From positions 1 through 35,036 of the forward strand of contig CAKUWM010000005.1 in the NCBI GenBank assembly GCA_934699305.1: a DNA stretch of 35,036 nucleotides. The letters are read 5' to 3'. This stretch comes from an uncultured Saprospiraceae bacterium. Lineage in GTDB: Bacteria > Bacteroidota > Bacteroidia > Chitinophagales > Saprospiraceae. The notes beneath the pieces were generated by a model. The model worked only from the letters and a program-made list of their open reading frames with translations, was not told where the DNA came from and made no database searches. Below are positions 8,595 to 17,192 of this stretch, piece after piece. Position numbers and translations under genes: made by a program. Positions within the stretch are counted from its first letter, which is position 1; each line of letters begins with the position of its first letter.

Positions 8595-10643
8595 ATGGAA
8601 AAACATATTCATACCTATGATGCTGAAGGCAATCAACTTTGTTGCACTTTAGAAAAAAAGATTGACCAAAAAACTAAAATTTCTTTTGTCAAAAACAAGA
8701 AAAAACCATCTCCTCACACTTCTCACGAACATCAGCACGATCACACTCACTCACATGATCACGATCACGACCACTCATCAGAACATGTAGAAAGTCCAAT
8801 TCAATTGTTTAAGCCCGTAATTATCAGTTTTACCCTTTTGATGTTAGGTATAGCATTGGATCAATTACAGCCCGCCTACTACAACGGATATGTTAGATTG
8901 GGCTTATACATCCTGGCTTTCATACCTGTTGGCTGGCCGGTCATTAAAGAAGCATGGGAAGGTATTCGCGAAGGAGAGATTTTTTCAGAATTTTTCTTGA
9001 TGAGTCTCGCCACCATAAGTGCTATGACAATCGGCGAATATCCCGAGGCTGTAGCCGTGATGCTATTCTATATGACCGGCGAATTATTGCAAACGATGGC
9101 AGTCAGGCGTGCCAAGGCTAATATTAAAACCATGCTGGACCAGCGTCCCGACGTCGTCACAATCCTTGAAGGCAATCAAAGTCGTGCCATACATGCGGCC
9201 GACGTACCTATAGGCTCCATAGTCCTGTTAAACCCGGGAGAAAAAGCCGGACTTGACGGCATCCTAATCTCCGAAGAAGCCGAGTTTAACACTTCCGCCT
9301 TGACAGGAGAGAGCGTCCCGATACGCAAAGGGAAAGGGGATGAAATTTTAGCTGGCATGATTAATGTACACACGGCGAGCAAAATTCAAGTAAATCGGCT
9401 TTATCAGGATAGTAAGCTTTCTCACATCCTGCAGATGGTTCAAGATGCATCATCTCGCAAGGCGCCAACCGAATTATTTATACGCAAATTTGCACGCATA
9501 TATACTCCTGTAGTCGTCTTATTGGCAGCATTAATCTGTTTTTTGCCATATTTCTTTGTGGACGAATATATTTTCAGAGAATGGCTTTACCGTTCCTTAA
9601 TATTTTTGGTAATTTCTTGCCCTTGTGCTTTAGTCATCAGCATACCTTTGGGTTATCTGGGCGGAATAGGAGCATCCAGTCGCAATGGCATCCTCATAAA
9701 AGGAGGTAATTACTTAGACACGCTGGCATCATTGCGTCATGTTGTAGTAGATAAGACCGGTACCATGACAGAAGGCAACTTTGAAGTCAGGGATGTAGTC
9801 GTCGATCCGACAATGGAAGAAGTTATATTTTTGCATAAATTAAAGGCATTACAAGCCTTTAGCACACATCCCATCGCCGGTGCTATAAGTCGGTATGTCC
9901 CGGATGATATCAGCAGCTTGTCTGTAACAGATATCAGGGAGATATCCGGCAAGGGAATGTCAGGTATCGTCGATGGCGCGCCCATCGCTGCGGGCAATCT
10001 CGCACTTATGAAGGATTTGGGTATCGAATATCCTGCCACGTTGGAACAGGTTCCCTTTACCATTGTGTCGGTATGCATTGATGGGAAATATGCCGGATAT
10101 ATAACCATCGCTGATGTTATTAAGAAAAATGCGGCGTTAGTCGTGCGACAGTTAGAGTCTATGCATGTCGGCATGACTATGTTGAGTGGCGATAGCGTCA
10201 AAGTGGTGGAAGCGGTAGCCAAAGAAGTCGGAATTAAAGAGGCCTATGGAGCCTTATTACCGGAAGATAAAGTGTCTAAAATGCAGCTTATTCGGCAGAC
10301 CTATGCCCCCATAGCCTTTGTAGGTGATGGCATGAATGATGCTCCTGTTCTTGCCGGGAGCGACGTGGGAATAGCCATGGGTGGATTGGGGAGCGATATG
10401 GCTATAGAAAGCGCTGACGTCGTCATTCAGGATGATGACATACAGAAGATACCCAAAGCCATTTTTTTGGGTAAAAAAACCAAACAAATAGTGTGGCAGA
10501 ATATACTATTAGCATTTGTCGTAAAAGGCATCGTCTTGATTTTAGGCGCGTCGGGACATGCAACTATGTGGGAAGCTGTATTTGCCGATGTTGGCGTAGC
10601 TTTACTCGCTGTTGGAAACGCCATTCGAATTCAAAAATTATAG
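8595..10643 (+). CDS. zntA: Zn2+/Cd2+-type heavy-metal exporting P1B ATPase
   Basis: This 682-aa P-type ATPase has the transmembrane metal motif CPC (residues 342-344), the phosphorylation motif DKTGT (386-390), the actuator TGES (about 237-240), the P1B signature THPIA and the hinge GDGMNDAPVL. The last helices contain FADVGVALLAV, the membrane Asp motif typical of the Zn/Cd/Pb (P1B-2) class rather than the Cu class. It should pump divalent metal out of the cytoplasm. The N-terminus has a Cys pair (CCTLE, 16-20) and a histidine-rich stretch (about 41-64), with no classical GMxCxxC domain. A TTG codon at 8586 could extend the frame by three residues; the ATG at 8595 is preferred. No linked metal regulator is visible. 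Confidence 0.93.
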   Translation: MEKHIHTYDAEGNQLCCTLEKKIDQKTKISFVKNKKKPSPHTSHEHQHDHTHSHDHDHDHSSEHVESPIQLFKPVIISFTLLMLGIALDQLQPAYYNGYVRLGLYILAFIPVGWPVIKEAWEGIREGEIFSEFFLMSLATISAMTIGEYPEAVAVMLFYMTGELLQTMAVRRAKANIKTMLDQRPDVVTILEGNQSRAIHAADVPIGSIVLLNPGEKAGLDGILISEEAEFNTSALTGESVPIRKGKGDEILAGMINVHTASKIQVNRLYQDSKLSHILQMVQDASSRKAPTELFIRKFARIYTPVVVLLAALICFLPYFFVDEYIFREWLYRSLIFLVISCPCALVISIPLGYLGGIGASSRNGILIKGGNYLDTLASLRHVVVDKTGTMTEGNFEVRDVVVDPTMEEVIFLHKLKALQAFSTHPIAGAISRYVPDDISSLSVTDIREISGKGMSGIVDGAPIAAGNLALMKDLGIEYPATLEQVPFTIVSVCIDGKYAGYITIADVIKKNAALVVRQLESMHVGMTMLSGDSVKVVEAVAKEVGIKEAYGALLPEDKVSKMQLIRQTYAPIAFVGDGMNDAPVLAGSDVGIAMGGLGSDMAIESADVVIQDDDIQKIPKAIFLGKKTKQIVWQNILLAFVVKGIVLILGASGHATMWEAVFADVGVALLAVGNAIRIQKL

Positions 10644-10680
10644 CACCACAACGCCTCTCCTCTACACAGTAGTAAAGGTA

Positions 10681-13188
10681 TCATTGGAAGAAGTCGTCTT
10701 CTCCGGCTTTCTTTTTTACAGTATCTGATGGCTGCTCTATGATATCACTTCGCTGATATTGACTACAGTCGGTGATAATAGACTGCGGTCCAGGAGGAAC
10801 AATAAATCTAGCTCTTGGATCAAAGTCAGAAACTTTTTGTAATTCAAGCTGTCTGATAAATTCTGAGAAAAAAGGACGCGCCATTTTACTCCCTTGCCCA
10901 TACGTCAAACTATTAAAATGAATCCATCGATCATCTCCTCCGACCCATGTACCGACTACCAGACCGGGTGTAATCCCCATAAACCAACCATCTACATAGT
11001 CATTGGTTGTTCCTGTCTTGCCACCTATTTCGCTCTTGATGCCACCGAATCCGGCTGCCCCCCTGACAGCATACTTGAGCATATCAACCATGACATAATT
11101 GATATCAGCAGGCAAGGCTTGTTTCTCATCCGAGGTATTTTTATATATAATTTTCCCATTTTTGTCCTCAATCTTGGTGATAAATGAGGGGACAACATAA
11201 GTTCCATTATTGGCAAATGAAGCATAAGCACCCGTCATCTCCATGACCGTGAGGTCGGCAGCACCTAAACAAATAGAAGGCTGTGCAGGGACCTTCGACT
11301 TATCTATCCCCATATTATTGACCAATTCAAGGACAGATCGCGTGGATTTCAACTGCTTCATAAGGTAAACAGAAACTGAGTTGCGCGATTCCTTCAATGC
11401 CTCATATAAGGTCATACTCTTACCACTAAATTTACCCTCTGCATTGCCGGGAGACCATGTATTGATAAGACCAAACTGCCCCTCTCCGGGCACAATGGAA
11501 TATTGCTGATCCGTGACCTTCATACATGGACTTATACCTAAGAAGGTTATTGCGGATGCATAGACAAAGGGCTTAAAGGTAGAACCCACTTGTCGTTTTG
11601 TCCGGATATGGTCAAACTTAAAATACTTATGATTGATACCTCCGACCCATACCTTAACCTGCCCTGTTGATGGTTCGATGGCTACAATACCTGTCTGTAG
11701 AAACATCCGATGATATCTGATACTGTCATAAGGAGTCATCGTCGTATCTTTTTCGCCCACTGCATTGTAAGCAAATACTTTCATCTTAAACTTTTTAGCA
11801 AATTCGGTTCTTACGTCTTTGCGGAATTGCTGCCATTTGGCGACAGCGATTTTATAATCGGGGTCAGCCATTATCTTTTTGTAGGTCTGCTTTTGGTCGT
11901 CGGTAATCTTATATTTTTTGGCTACTTTATCGAGTCCCTCACGATCCGCAGCAGTCCATATATCGAACTCAATATCGGTAAAATTAACATCAGGGAATTT
12001 AGCCGACAGGTCATCCAATTCTTGCTCAAAGAGGTTTTGCCTCATGTTGATGTATCTATCTGAGGAGCGTACTAAATTTTTCATGGATGCATCGCGAATA
12101 GCAAGTTGGGCTTTGTCCGCATTGTATTTCCAGGGGTCTTTACCCCTCCATTCTCGCCAAAAGTTAGTTTGTACGTTTTTCATGTGCTTGAGCATGGTCT
12201 CTTCGGCGATGCGTTGCATATCTATATCGATGGAAGTATATATTTTCAGACCATCCCTATAGATATCATAGAGTGAGCCATCCGACTTTTGAAGATCCAT
12301 TTTACGGATTATCTGGCTCACTTCTTTACCTACCTCCATTCTAAAGTAGGTAGCATCACCATCAATATGGGATTTGGGCTTAAAATCAAGTGTAATGGGT
12401 TCGGCGGCGTACTTTTGATATAGCTCTTTGGTCAAATCACCATTGCTATACATCCTTTTGAGGACTGTATTGCGGCGCATAGTGGCCTGTTCTTTCCGGC
12501 GGACGGGATTGTAGAGGGAAGGATTTTTGAGCATGCCCACTAATACAGCAGCTTCAGGGACAGTCAATTCTTTGTTACTTTTGGAAAAATAGGTTTCTGA
12601 GGCAGCTTCGATACCATAAGCGCCATAGATGAAGTTGAATTTATTGAGATACATAGCAAGGATCTCCTCCTTGGTGTAGCTTCGTTCTAATCTGATGGAA
12701 GTAATCCACTCTTTGAGCTTAATATTAACCAAGGCGAATGTTTTACGGATTCTTCCCATGTCGCCAAAGTCGCGATCAGAATACAGCAACTTCGCCAATT
12801 GCTGGGTAATGGTACTCCCTCCACCCGAACTCCTATTGGCAAGTAAAACAGTTTTGGCAACGACCCGTGCAATAGCCTCTGCATCAACACCACTGTGTTT
12901 TTCAAAGCGTACATCTTCTGTAGCTATCAATGCTTTGATGATATTAGGAGAAATATGCCTATAATCCACCGGCACCCTATTCTCAATATACAATCGCCCC
13001 AATGTCGAATTGTCGGAAGAAAGTATCTGACTGGCAAAGTCGTATTTCGGATTTTCCAACTCTTCAAAAGTAGGCAGACCGGACAAAGAGAGGTAAAACA
13101 AATAGGCTGCAACAAATAAAATAAAGCAGCCCAAGCCTATCCACATTTTTCGGACAATAGACTTAATTTTAGGATTACTGTCTTCCAT
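10681..13188 (-). CDS. mrcA: Penicillin-binding protein 1A, bifunctional transglycosylase/transpeptidase
   Basis: This 835-aa class A PBP builds peptidoglycan at the periplasmic face of the inner membrane. A single membrane anchor (about residues 13-34) precedes a GT51 glycosyltransferase domain with EDVRFEKHSG (91-100) and GGGSTITQQLAK (122-133). The transpeptidase domain has Ser536 in GSTFKP, SRN at 601-603 and KTG at 724-726, so all active-site motifs are present. A long linker of roughly 200 residues, rich in charged residues, separates the two domains. The gene stands alone: it converges on the ATPase gene with a 37-bp gap, and about 340 bp of non-coding sequence lies upstream. The symbol follows the common PBP1A name; orthology to E. 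coli mrcA is by domain layout only. Confidence 0.93.
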   Translation of the reverse strand: MEDSNPKIKSIVRKMWIGLGCFILFVAAYLFYLSLSGLPTFEELENPKYDFASQILSSDNSTLGRLYIENRVPVDYRHISPNIIKALIATEDVRFEKHSGVDAEAIARVVAKTVLLANRSSGGGSTITQQLAKLLYSDRDFGDMGRIRKTFALVNIKLKEWITSIRLERSYTKEEILAMYLNKFNFIYGAYGIEAASETYFSKSNKELTVPEAAVLVGMLKNPSLYNPVRRKEQATMRRNTVLKRMYSNGDLTKELYQKYAAEPITLDFKPKSHIDGDATYFRMEVGKEVSQIIRKMDLQKSDGSLYDIYRDGLKIYTSIDIDMQRIAEETMLKHMKNVQTNFWREWRGKDPWKYNADKAQLAIRDASMKNLVRSSDRYINMRQNLFEQELDDLSAKFPDVNFTDIEFDIWTAADREGLDKVAKKYKITDDQKQTYKKIMADPDYKIAVAKWQQFRKDVRTEFAKKFKMKVFAYNAVGEKDTTMTPYDSIRYHRMFLQTGIVAIEPSTGQVKVWVGGINHKYFKFDHIRTKRQVGSTFKPFVYASAITFLGISPCMKVTDQQYSIVPGEGQFGLINTWSPGNAEGKFSGKSMTLYEALKESRNSVSVYLMKQLKSTRSVLELVNNMGIDKSKVPAQPSICLGAADLTVMEMTGAYASFANNGTYVVPSFITKIEDKNGKIIYKNTSDEKQALPADINYVMVDMLKYAVRGAAGFGGIKSEIGGKTGTTNDYVDGWFMGITPGLVVGTWVGGDDRWIHFNSLTYGQGSKMARPFFSEFIRQLELQKVSDFDPRARFIVPPGPQSIITDCSQYQRSDIIEQPSDTVKKKAGEDDFFQ

Positions 13189-13526
13189 ACTGTCTTAAAA
13201 TAACTAAATTAAATAACGAATGTACGAATAAATTAATATGTATCCTGAGTAAAGCCGGGGTGTATATAACAAAGCAGGTAGTTATGTTTTAAATGATGGT
13301 TCTATTTAAAAAATTATAGCCTGTCATAATAATCAAGGTGATGCTTCTTTAAAAATCGCCAAGCCCTCTAAATCATTGATTCTATGTGGCAATATACATA
13401 TATTTCACAGTGGCTTTTCTCCTCAAAGCTTTACATATTGTTGCCATTTTGTTATTTTCAATAATATTTTTTCAAATTTCAAATCAAAAGCAACAAATTT
13501 GCGTTCTTTTGTTGAAAGAATAAACC
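13189..13526. other. Divergent intergenic region, about 340 bp
   Basis: This AT-rich region lies between the PBP1A and DUF4294 genes, which are read in opposite directions. It should contain both promoters, but I find no convincing consensus pair; a minus-strand TACATTCG near 13225 is one mismatch from the -7 consensus. A plus-strand frame starting at 13376 overlaps the DUF4294 gene and is not supported. Confidence 0.5.
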
Positions 13527-14129
13527 ATGAAAAGATCTTTTTTAGTTTTCTTGTTTTTCTCCGTACTCTATTCCGCCAATGCACAACATCAGCAAGTGGA
13601 TACCGTAATATTTGCGGGCAAAAAAATGTTGCGCGTCATCACCGAAAGAGGCGATACCGCTTACTTAGACCAACTCGATGAAGTGTCTGTTTCTTCCAAG
13701 AAGCAGTTTGGTAGTAAGGATGAATACGATCGATATATGCGTTATCGACGGTATGCCGCCATTGTCTATCCTTACGCCTTAGAAGCTATGCGTATCTATC
13801 ATGAATCGAAGGAAGCAACACGCAGTATGACAAGACGTGAACAAAAAAAGTATATGAAAACCCTTGAAAGGGAATTAGAAGAACAATTTGAAGAGCCTTT
13901 AAAAAAACTGACGAGGACACAGGGACTCATCCTTACTAAGATGATAGAAAAGGAACTCAACGAACCTTTTTACGACGTGATTAAAGAAATCAAAGGAACA
14001 TGGTCTGCTTTCTATTACAATACTTCCGGTCGATTCTACGGATACCATCTGAGAGATGGCTACAAGCGGGGTGAAGACTATATCCTCGACATGGTACTGG
14101 ACGATTATCGTCTCAATATTAAAAAATAA
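13527..14129 (+). CDS. DUF4294 family secreted protein
   Basis: This 200-aa protein starts with a typical signal peptide (MKRSFLVFLFFSVLYSANA, cleavage likely after about residue 19). The mature part has the pattern of the Bacteroidota DUF4294 family: a short beta-rich start with DTVIFAGKKM, a YRRYAAIVYPYALEAMRIY segment, a charged helical LERELEEQFEEPLKKLTRTQG stretch, the TKMIEKELNEPFYDVIKEIKG block, and a C-terminal GYKRGEDYILDM. The function of the family is unknown; an envelope or periplasmic location is inferred from the signal peptide. It has its own transcription unit, and a hairpin lies 48 bp after the stop. Confidence 0.8.
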   Translation: MKRSFLVFLFFSVLYSANAQHQQVDTVIFAGKKMLRVITERGDTAYLDQLDEVSVSSKKQFGSKDEYDRYMRYRRYAAIVYPYALEAMRIYHESKEATRSMTRREQKKYMKTLERELEEQFEEPLKKLTRTQGLILTKMIEKELNEPFYDVIKEIKGTWSAFYYNTSGRFYGYHLRDGYKRGEDYILDMVLDDYRLNIKK

Positions 14130-14177
14130 TTTTGATAGAAATTCTATCCCAAAGGACGAAATGGTAACTCAAAACAG

Positions 14178-14212
14178 AAGCCTGACATTATTACGGTTAG
14201 AAAGTCAGGCTT
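14178..14212. terminator. Hairpin between convergent genes, possible bidirectional terminator
   Basis: AAGCCTGAC at 14178-14186 pairs perfectly with GTCAGGCTT at 14204-14212 across a 17-nt loop. It lies between the DUF4294 gene (plus) and the OsmC-like gene (minus). No long T-run follows on either strand, so termination efficiency is uncertain. The rest of 14130-14413 shows no supported gene. Confidence 0.45.
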
Positions 14213-14413
14213 AGGCAATATGTGAAGGTTATACAGAATTGATTTATAAATCAGTCCAACCTTCCTTAAAATCAAAATGCTTCTTATAGCTTTAGGGATG
14301 ATAGTCGTTAAGGACAATGTAATTGGACTTTTGCGAATATCCAACCGGTATTAATTGGACACTTCTATTGTGTACACAATTCAGAAACTTATCCTTAATT
14401 TTCACAATCAATA

Positions 14414-14830
14414 CTATGGCTCTACGGTGACCTTAAACTCAATTTCAGCCGTGTGTTCCAGTGTTTTAGACACTGAGCAATATTTTTCAAAAGACAGTTG
14501 GGCTGCCTTCTGAGCCTTCTTCATATCAACATTCCCTTTGATTCTAAAGAGAACTGTAATCTTTCGATATAACGAATATTCATCTACCGGCTCCGTCATG
14601 CCGTCCACCTCAACAGCAAAGGAAGTGATGACTTGTCGCTGTTTTTTAAGGATATGGATGACGTCAATAGCACTACAGCCGCCTATCGCAGCTAGAAGCA
14701 ACTGCATGGGTCGCATACCCAGATTGGCGCCACCGATAGATGGGCTACCATCCATCATAATCGTATTGCCTTCTTCATTGACGGCTTCCATCTGAAAATC
14801 TTCATTTATTCGTTTTATATGAATCTTCAT
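14414..14830 (-). CDS. OsmC-like family protein
   Basis: This 138-aa protein has the compact OsmC/Ohr fold pattern. Two Cys residues sit where the peroxidatic and resolving cysteines of the family are found: Cys52 in AIGGCSAIDVI and Cys118 in EKYCSVSKTL. The family reduces organic hydroperoxides with thiol cofactors. The YhfA/OsmC-like subgroup has the same GGCSAxDV motif and a less certain role. Bacillithiol synthesis elsewhere in this window could provide a reductant, but that link is speculative. It follows the transglutaminase-like gene by 52 bp on the same strand and may be cotranscribed. Confidence 0.85.
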   Translation of the reverse strand: MKIHIKRINEDFQMEAVNEEGNTIMMDGSPSIGGANLGMRPMQLLLAAIGGCSAIDVIHILKKQRQVITSFAVEVDGMTEPVDEYSLYRKITVLFRIKGNVDMKKAQKAAQLSFEKYCSVSKTLEHTAEIEFKVTVEP

Positions 14831-14882
14831 GCCTTACATATTTTTTTCTGATCGATTAATGATTTTTGATGACAATGTGAAG

Positions 14883-15488
14883 TTATAGCGCCGCCGGCCG
14901 ATTGTAGAACAAGGATTGGCAACTATCAGAAGTTTGCATTGACTGTATAACAGCAGGCAAAGGAGCAATAAAAACGTCGGGATAATCCACTTCTCCAAGT
15001 TGTGGTCTTATCGGATACGCCAACTGTTCCGTCTTCGTGTTAAACTGAGAATCAATACCGTCTTTATTGCCGCGAGGATCAACCCTAAACCATCCAACAT
15101 CCTCTAAATATAATGCATTCAAGCCATGGAGCGCATAGCCTGACTCAATGGTGCCTTTCCTTAGTACGCGCTGATAACAAAAACCGGCAGGGATGCCCAT
15201 ACCCCTCAGGAGTGCCGCCAATACATGTGCCTTGGCGAAACATATCCCCTCTTGTTGAGCCAATGTCTCTTCCGCTGAAATAGTTACTTTCTGATATCCG
15301 GTATCAAATGAATGAGACACTTGATCCCTTGCTACCTCAAAGGCGAGTTTGGCTCTATCATAGGAAGAAGAAGCCTTAGACTGAATGTCGGCAATTAGCC
15401 GGCTGACAATTGGCGTATCAAACAGTATAATGGGTGGTATTGCTTGTAGATAATCTTCCAAATGACTTGACTCCATGCGCAACTTCAT
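14883..15488 (-). CDS. Transglutaminase-like domain protein
   Basis: This 201-aa protein carries the papain-like transglutaminase core. Cys83 lies in EGICFAKAHVLAALLRGMGIPA, His121 in YALHGLNAL and Asp137 in WFRVDPRGN, in the expected C-H-D order. The N-terminal half fits the usual helical segment with DRAKLAFEVARDQVSHSFD. Bacterial members are mostly predicted cysteine proteases or peptidoglycan/peptide hydrolases; the substrate here is unknown. No signal peptide is seen, so it is probably cytoplasmic. The ATG at 15488 is the furthest start; Met5 would also retain the domain. A dyad repeat lies 41 bp upstream. Confidence 0.82.
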   Translation of the reverse strand: MKLRMESSHLEDYLQAIPPIILFDTPIVSRLIADIQSKASSSYDRAKLAFEVARDQVSHSFDTGYQKVTISAEETLAQQEGICFAKAHVLAALLRGMGIPAGFCYQRVLRKGTIESGYALHGLNALYLEDVGWFRVDPRGNKDGIDSQFNTKTEQLAYPIRPQLGEVDYPDVFIAPLPAVIQSMQTSDSCQSLFYNRPAAL

Positions 15489-15893
15489 AACATTTTTTTT
15501 TGATAAATATCGGACTACATCAAGTCAACAGTAAAATACACTTTAGGGTTTATTTTACTGCTGTAAAAAGGCAGGGTGAAATCATACGTTGAGTTTGATA
15601 AAAATAACCACCCTTATTTTTAAATACAAAATTTCCATGAATACTGCAATGCAATTAGCTATAATCATCTTTCAGAACTCAATGGACATAATCCCATTTT
15701 GTCTATTCGCACATTCAAAAAAGCCATATGATAAACAATTTTACAAAACTTATTACCGATAAAACTGTCTTTATTTAAGGCTATAACGATAATTAAATGG
15801 TATTTTAGCCTTTTAAAAAATTTATATTAAAGTAAGTAAAACCTGCTATATGATGTTTCAGTGGATTTTACTGCTATCAAGAAGTGTTCATTC
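15489..15893. other. Divergent intergenic region, about 400 bp
   Basis: This is AT-rich non-coding sequence between the transglutaminase-like and DUF2269 genes. Apart from the dyad listed separately, I see no gene and no clear consensus promoter. The partial string TTTTACTGCT of the dyad recurs near 15866, just before the DUF2269 start. Confidence 0.5.
15529..15560. repeat. Perfect 10-bp inverted repeat upstream of the transglutaminase-like gene
   Basis: CAGTAAAATA (15529-15538) and TATTTTACTG (15551-15560) form an exact dyad with a 12-bp spacer, 41 bp ahead of the minus-strand start. Position and symmetry suit an operator. A hairpin in the leader is also possible. Confidence 0.4.
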
Positions 15894-16343
15894 ATGCTTT
15901 ATAACATAATTTTATTGATTCATGTATTTTCTGCTATATTAGGTCTGGGTCCGGGTTTCGTCATGATATACATTGTGACGAAGGCTTCCACGATGTCAGA
16001 GTTACGACATGCATATCTCATCCGCAACCGGCTTCATATCTTTGTAATGGTAGGCGGAACATTATTATTGTTATCCGGCCTGGCAATGGGATTAATCAAC
16101 ACCTATCTCTTCCGGATGGGTTGGTTTGTCACCAGTTTAATCCTGTTTTTAGTGGCTTTGGGCTTCGGTCCGATTGTATTATCTCCATTATCAAAACCTA
16201 TCAAAACCTTATTACATCAACATCAAGGCGAAGATATTCCCCTTCAATATTATCAATTGTCGAAGAAATTATTTTTCTATGAAAGGATTGAAAATGTAAT
16301 ATTTCTGGTTATTATAATGATGATGGTATTAAAGCCTTTCTAA
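15894..16343 (+). CDS. DUF2269-type integral membrane protein
   Basis: The 149-aa protein has about four membrane segments. It starts MLYNIILLIHVFSAILGLGPGF, the usual opening of DUF2269 membrane proteins, with a membrane His and a GLGPGF turn. Later segments include MVGGTLLLLSGLAMGL and LFLVALGFGPIVLSP. The function is unknown; related small membrane proteins may bind haem or act in copper or redox handling, but nothing here proves that. The frame can be extended to a GTG at 15861, which adds 11 polar residues; the ATG at 15894 places the first helix at the N-terminus as in relatives. It appears to be monocistronic. Confidence 0.7.
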   Translation: MLYNIILLIHVFSAILGLGPGFVMIYIVTKASTMSELRHAYLIRNRLHIFVMVGGTLLLLSGLAMGLINTYLFRMGWFVTSLILFLVALGFGPIVLSPLSKPIKTLLHQHQGEDIPLQYYQLSKKLFFYERIENVIFLVIIMMMVLKPF

Positions 16344-16535
16344 ACCCCAATTCCGAATTAGGCAAATGCGAAATCGATTCGTACATCGGGACGTCCCTCA
16401 TAATCAGGACTCTTCGGTTTTGTAAAACCTAAATTGCTGAATTCGGTTTAAAAGTATCAGCGGTATTACGATTGTAAAACAATAAAATAATTTGGTCTAT
16501 TTTAATGTTACAATTCATATAGAATTATCGTTCCA

Positions 16536-16543
16536 TAATTTTG
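16536..16543 (+). promoter_or_regulatory. Candidate -7 element for the TPMT-like gene
   Basis: TAATTTTG matches TAnnTTTG and lies 39 bp before the ATG at 16583. No good -33 box was found. If real, it rules out the TTG start at 16541. Confidence 0.3.
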
Positions 16544-16582
16544 TTAATAAAATCAACTTCTAATAATAATCAATCAAATGCT

Positions 16583-17188
16583 ATGCAAGACAAAGCCGAT
16601 TATACCAATGAATTAAATGCTGACTTCTGGAATCACCGCTGGAAAAGTGGACTGACAGGATGGGATATAGGCTATGCTTCACCGCCATTGGTCGATTATA
16701 TGAGTCAATATGAGGGTAAGTCCGCATCCATCCTTATCCCCGGTTGCGGTAACTCATACGAAGCCGAAAACCTGATATCTAAAGGATTTAAAGATATTAC
16801 TCTAATCGATATTTCAGAAGAGTTGACCAATAGGTTGCGTGAAAAATTCAAAGAAACACCCCAGGTTAAGGTAATATGTGAAGATTTTTTTCACCACGTC
16901 GGACAATATGATTTAATCCTGGAACAAACCTTCTTATGCGCCCAGATATTAGAAAGACGAGAAGAATATGTGCGTCATGTTGCTTCATTACTCAAGGAGG
17001 GAGGTAAATTGGTGGGCGTTTTATTTGGCGTTGATTTTGGCAAAGATGGTCCACCTTTTGGTGGCGATGAAGGTGAATATAAGAAACTTTTTTCAGAATT
17101 ATTTGATATACGGGTCATGAACGCTTGTTACAATAGTATTCCGCCAAGAGCGGGTTCTGAACTCTTTGTGATTATAGAAAAAAAGTAA
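16583..17188 (+). CDS. TPMT-family SAM-dependent methyltransferase
   Basis: This 201-aa protein resembles the thiopurine S-methyltransferase/TMPT-like family. Its N-terminus has ADFWNHRWKSGLTGWDIGYASPPL, the typical substrate-side entry. The SAM motif I is ILIPGCGNSYEAENL, followed by the acidic strand ITLIDIS, EDFF and the late GVDFGKDGPPFGGDEGEY segment. Family members methylate sulfur, selenium or halide nucleophiles; the substrate is not known here. The frame extends back to a TTG at 16541, but the family region starts after the ATG at 16583, which I use. The stop is 4 bp from the stop of the convergent TPR gene. Confidence 0.85.
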   Translation: MQDKADYTNELNADFWNHRWKSGLTGWDIGYASPPLVDYMSQYEGKSASILIPGCGNSYEAENLISKGFKDITLIDISEELTNRLREKFKETPQVKVICEDFFHHVGQYDLILEQTFLCAQILERREEYVRHVASLLKEGGKLVGVLFGVDFGKDGPPFGGDEGEYKKLFSELFDIRVMNACYNSIPPRAGSELFVIIEKK

Positions 17189-17192
17189 AAAG

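Noticed and set aside
9737..10222. 161-codon minus-strand frame inside the P-type ATPase gene
   Set aside because: It is antisense to well-conserved ATPase motifs and has no recognisable domain.
14144..14344. 66-codon minus-strand frame between DUF4294 and OsmC-like genes
   Set aside because: It overlaps the terminator-like hairpin and has no family resemblance or signal; it is most likely chance.
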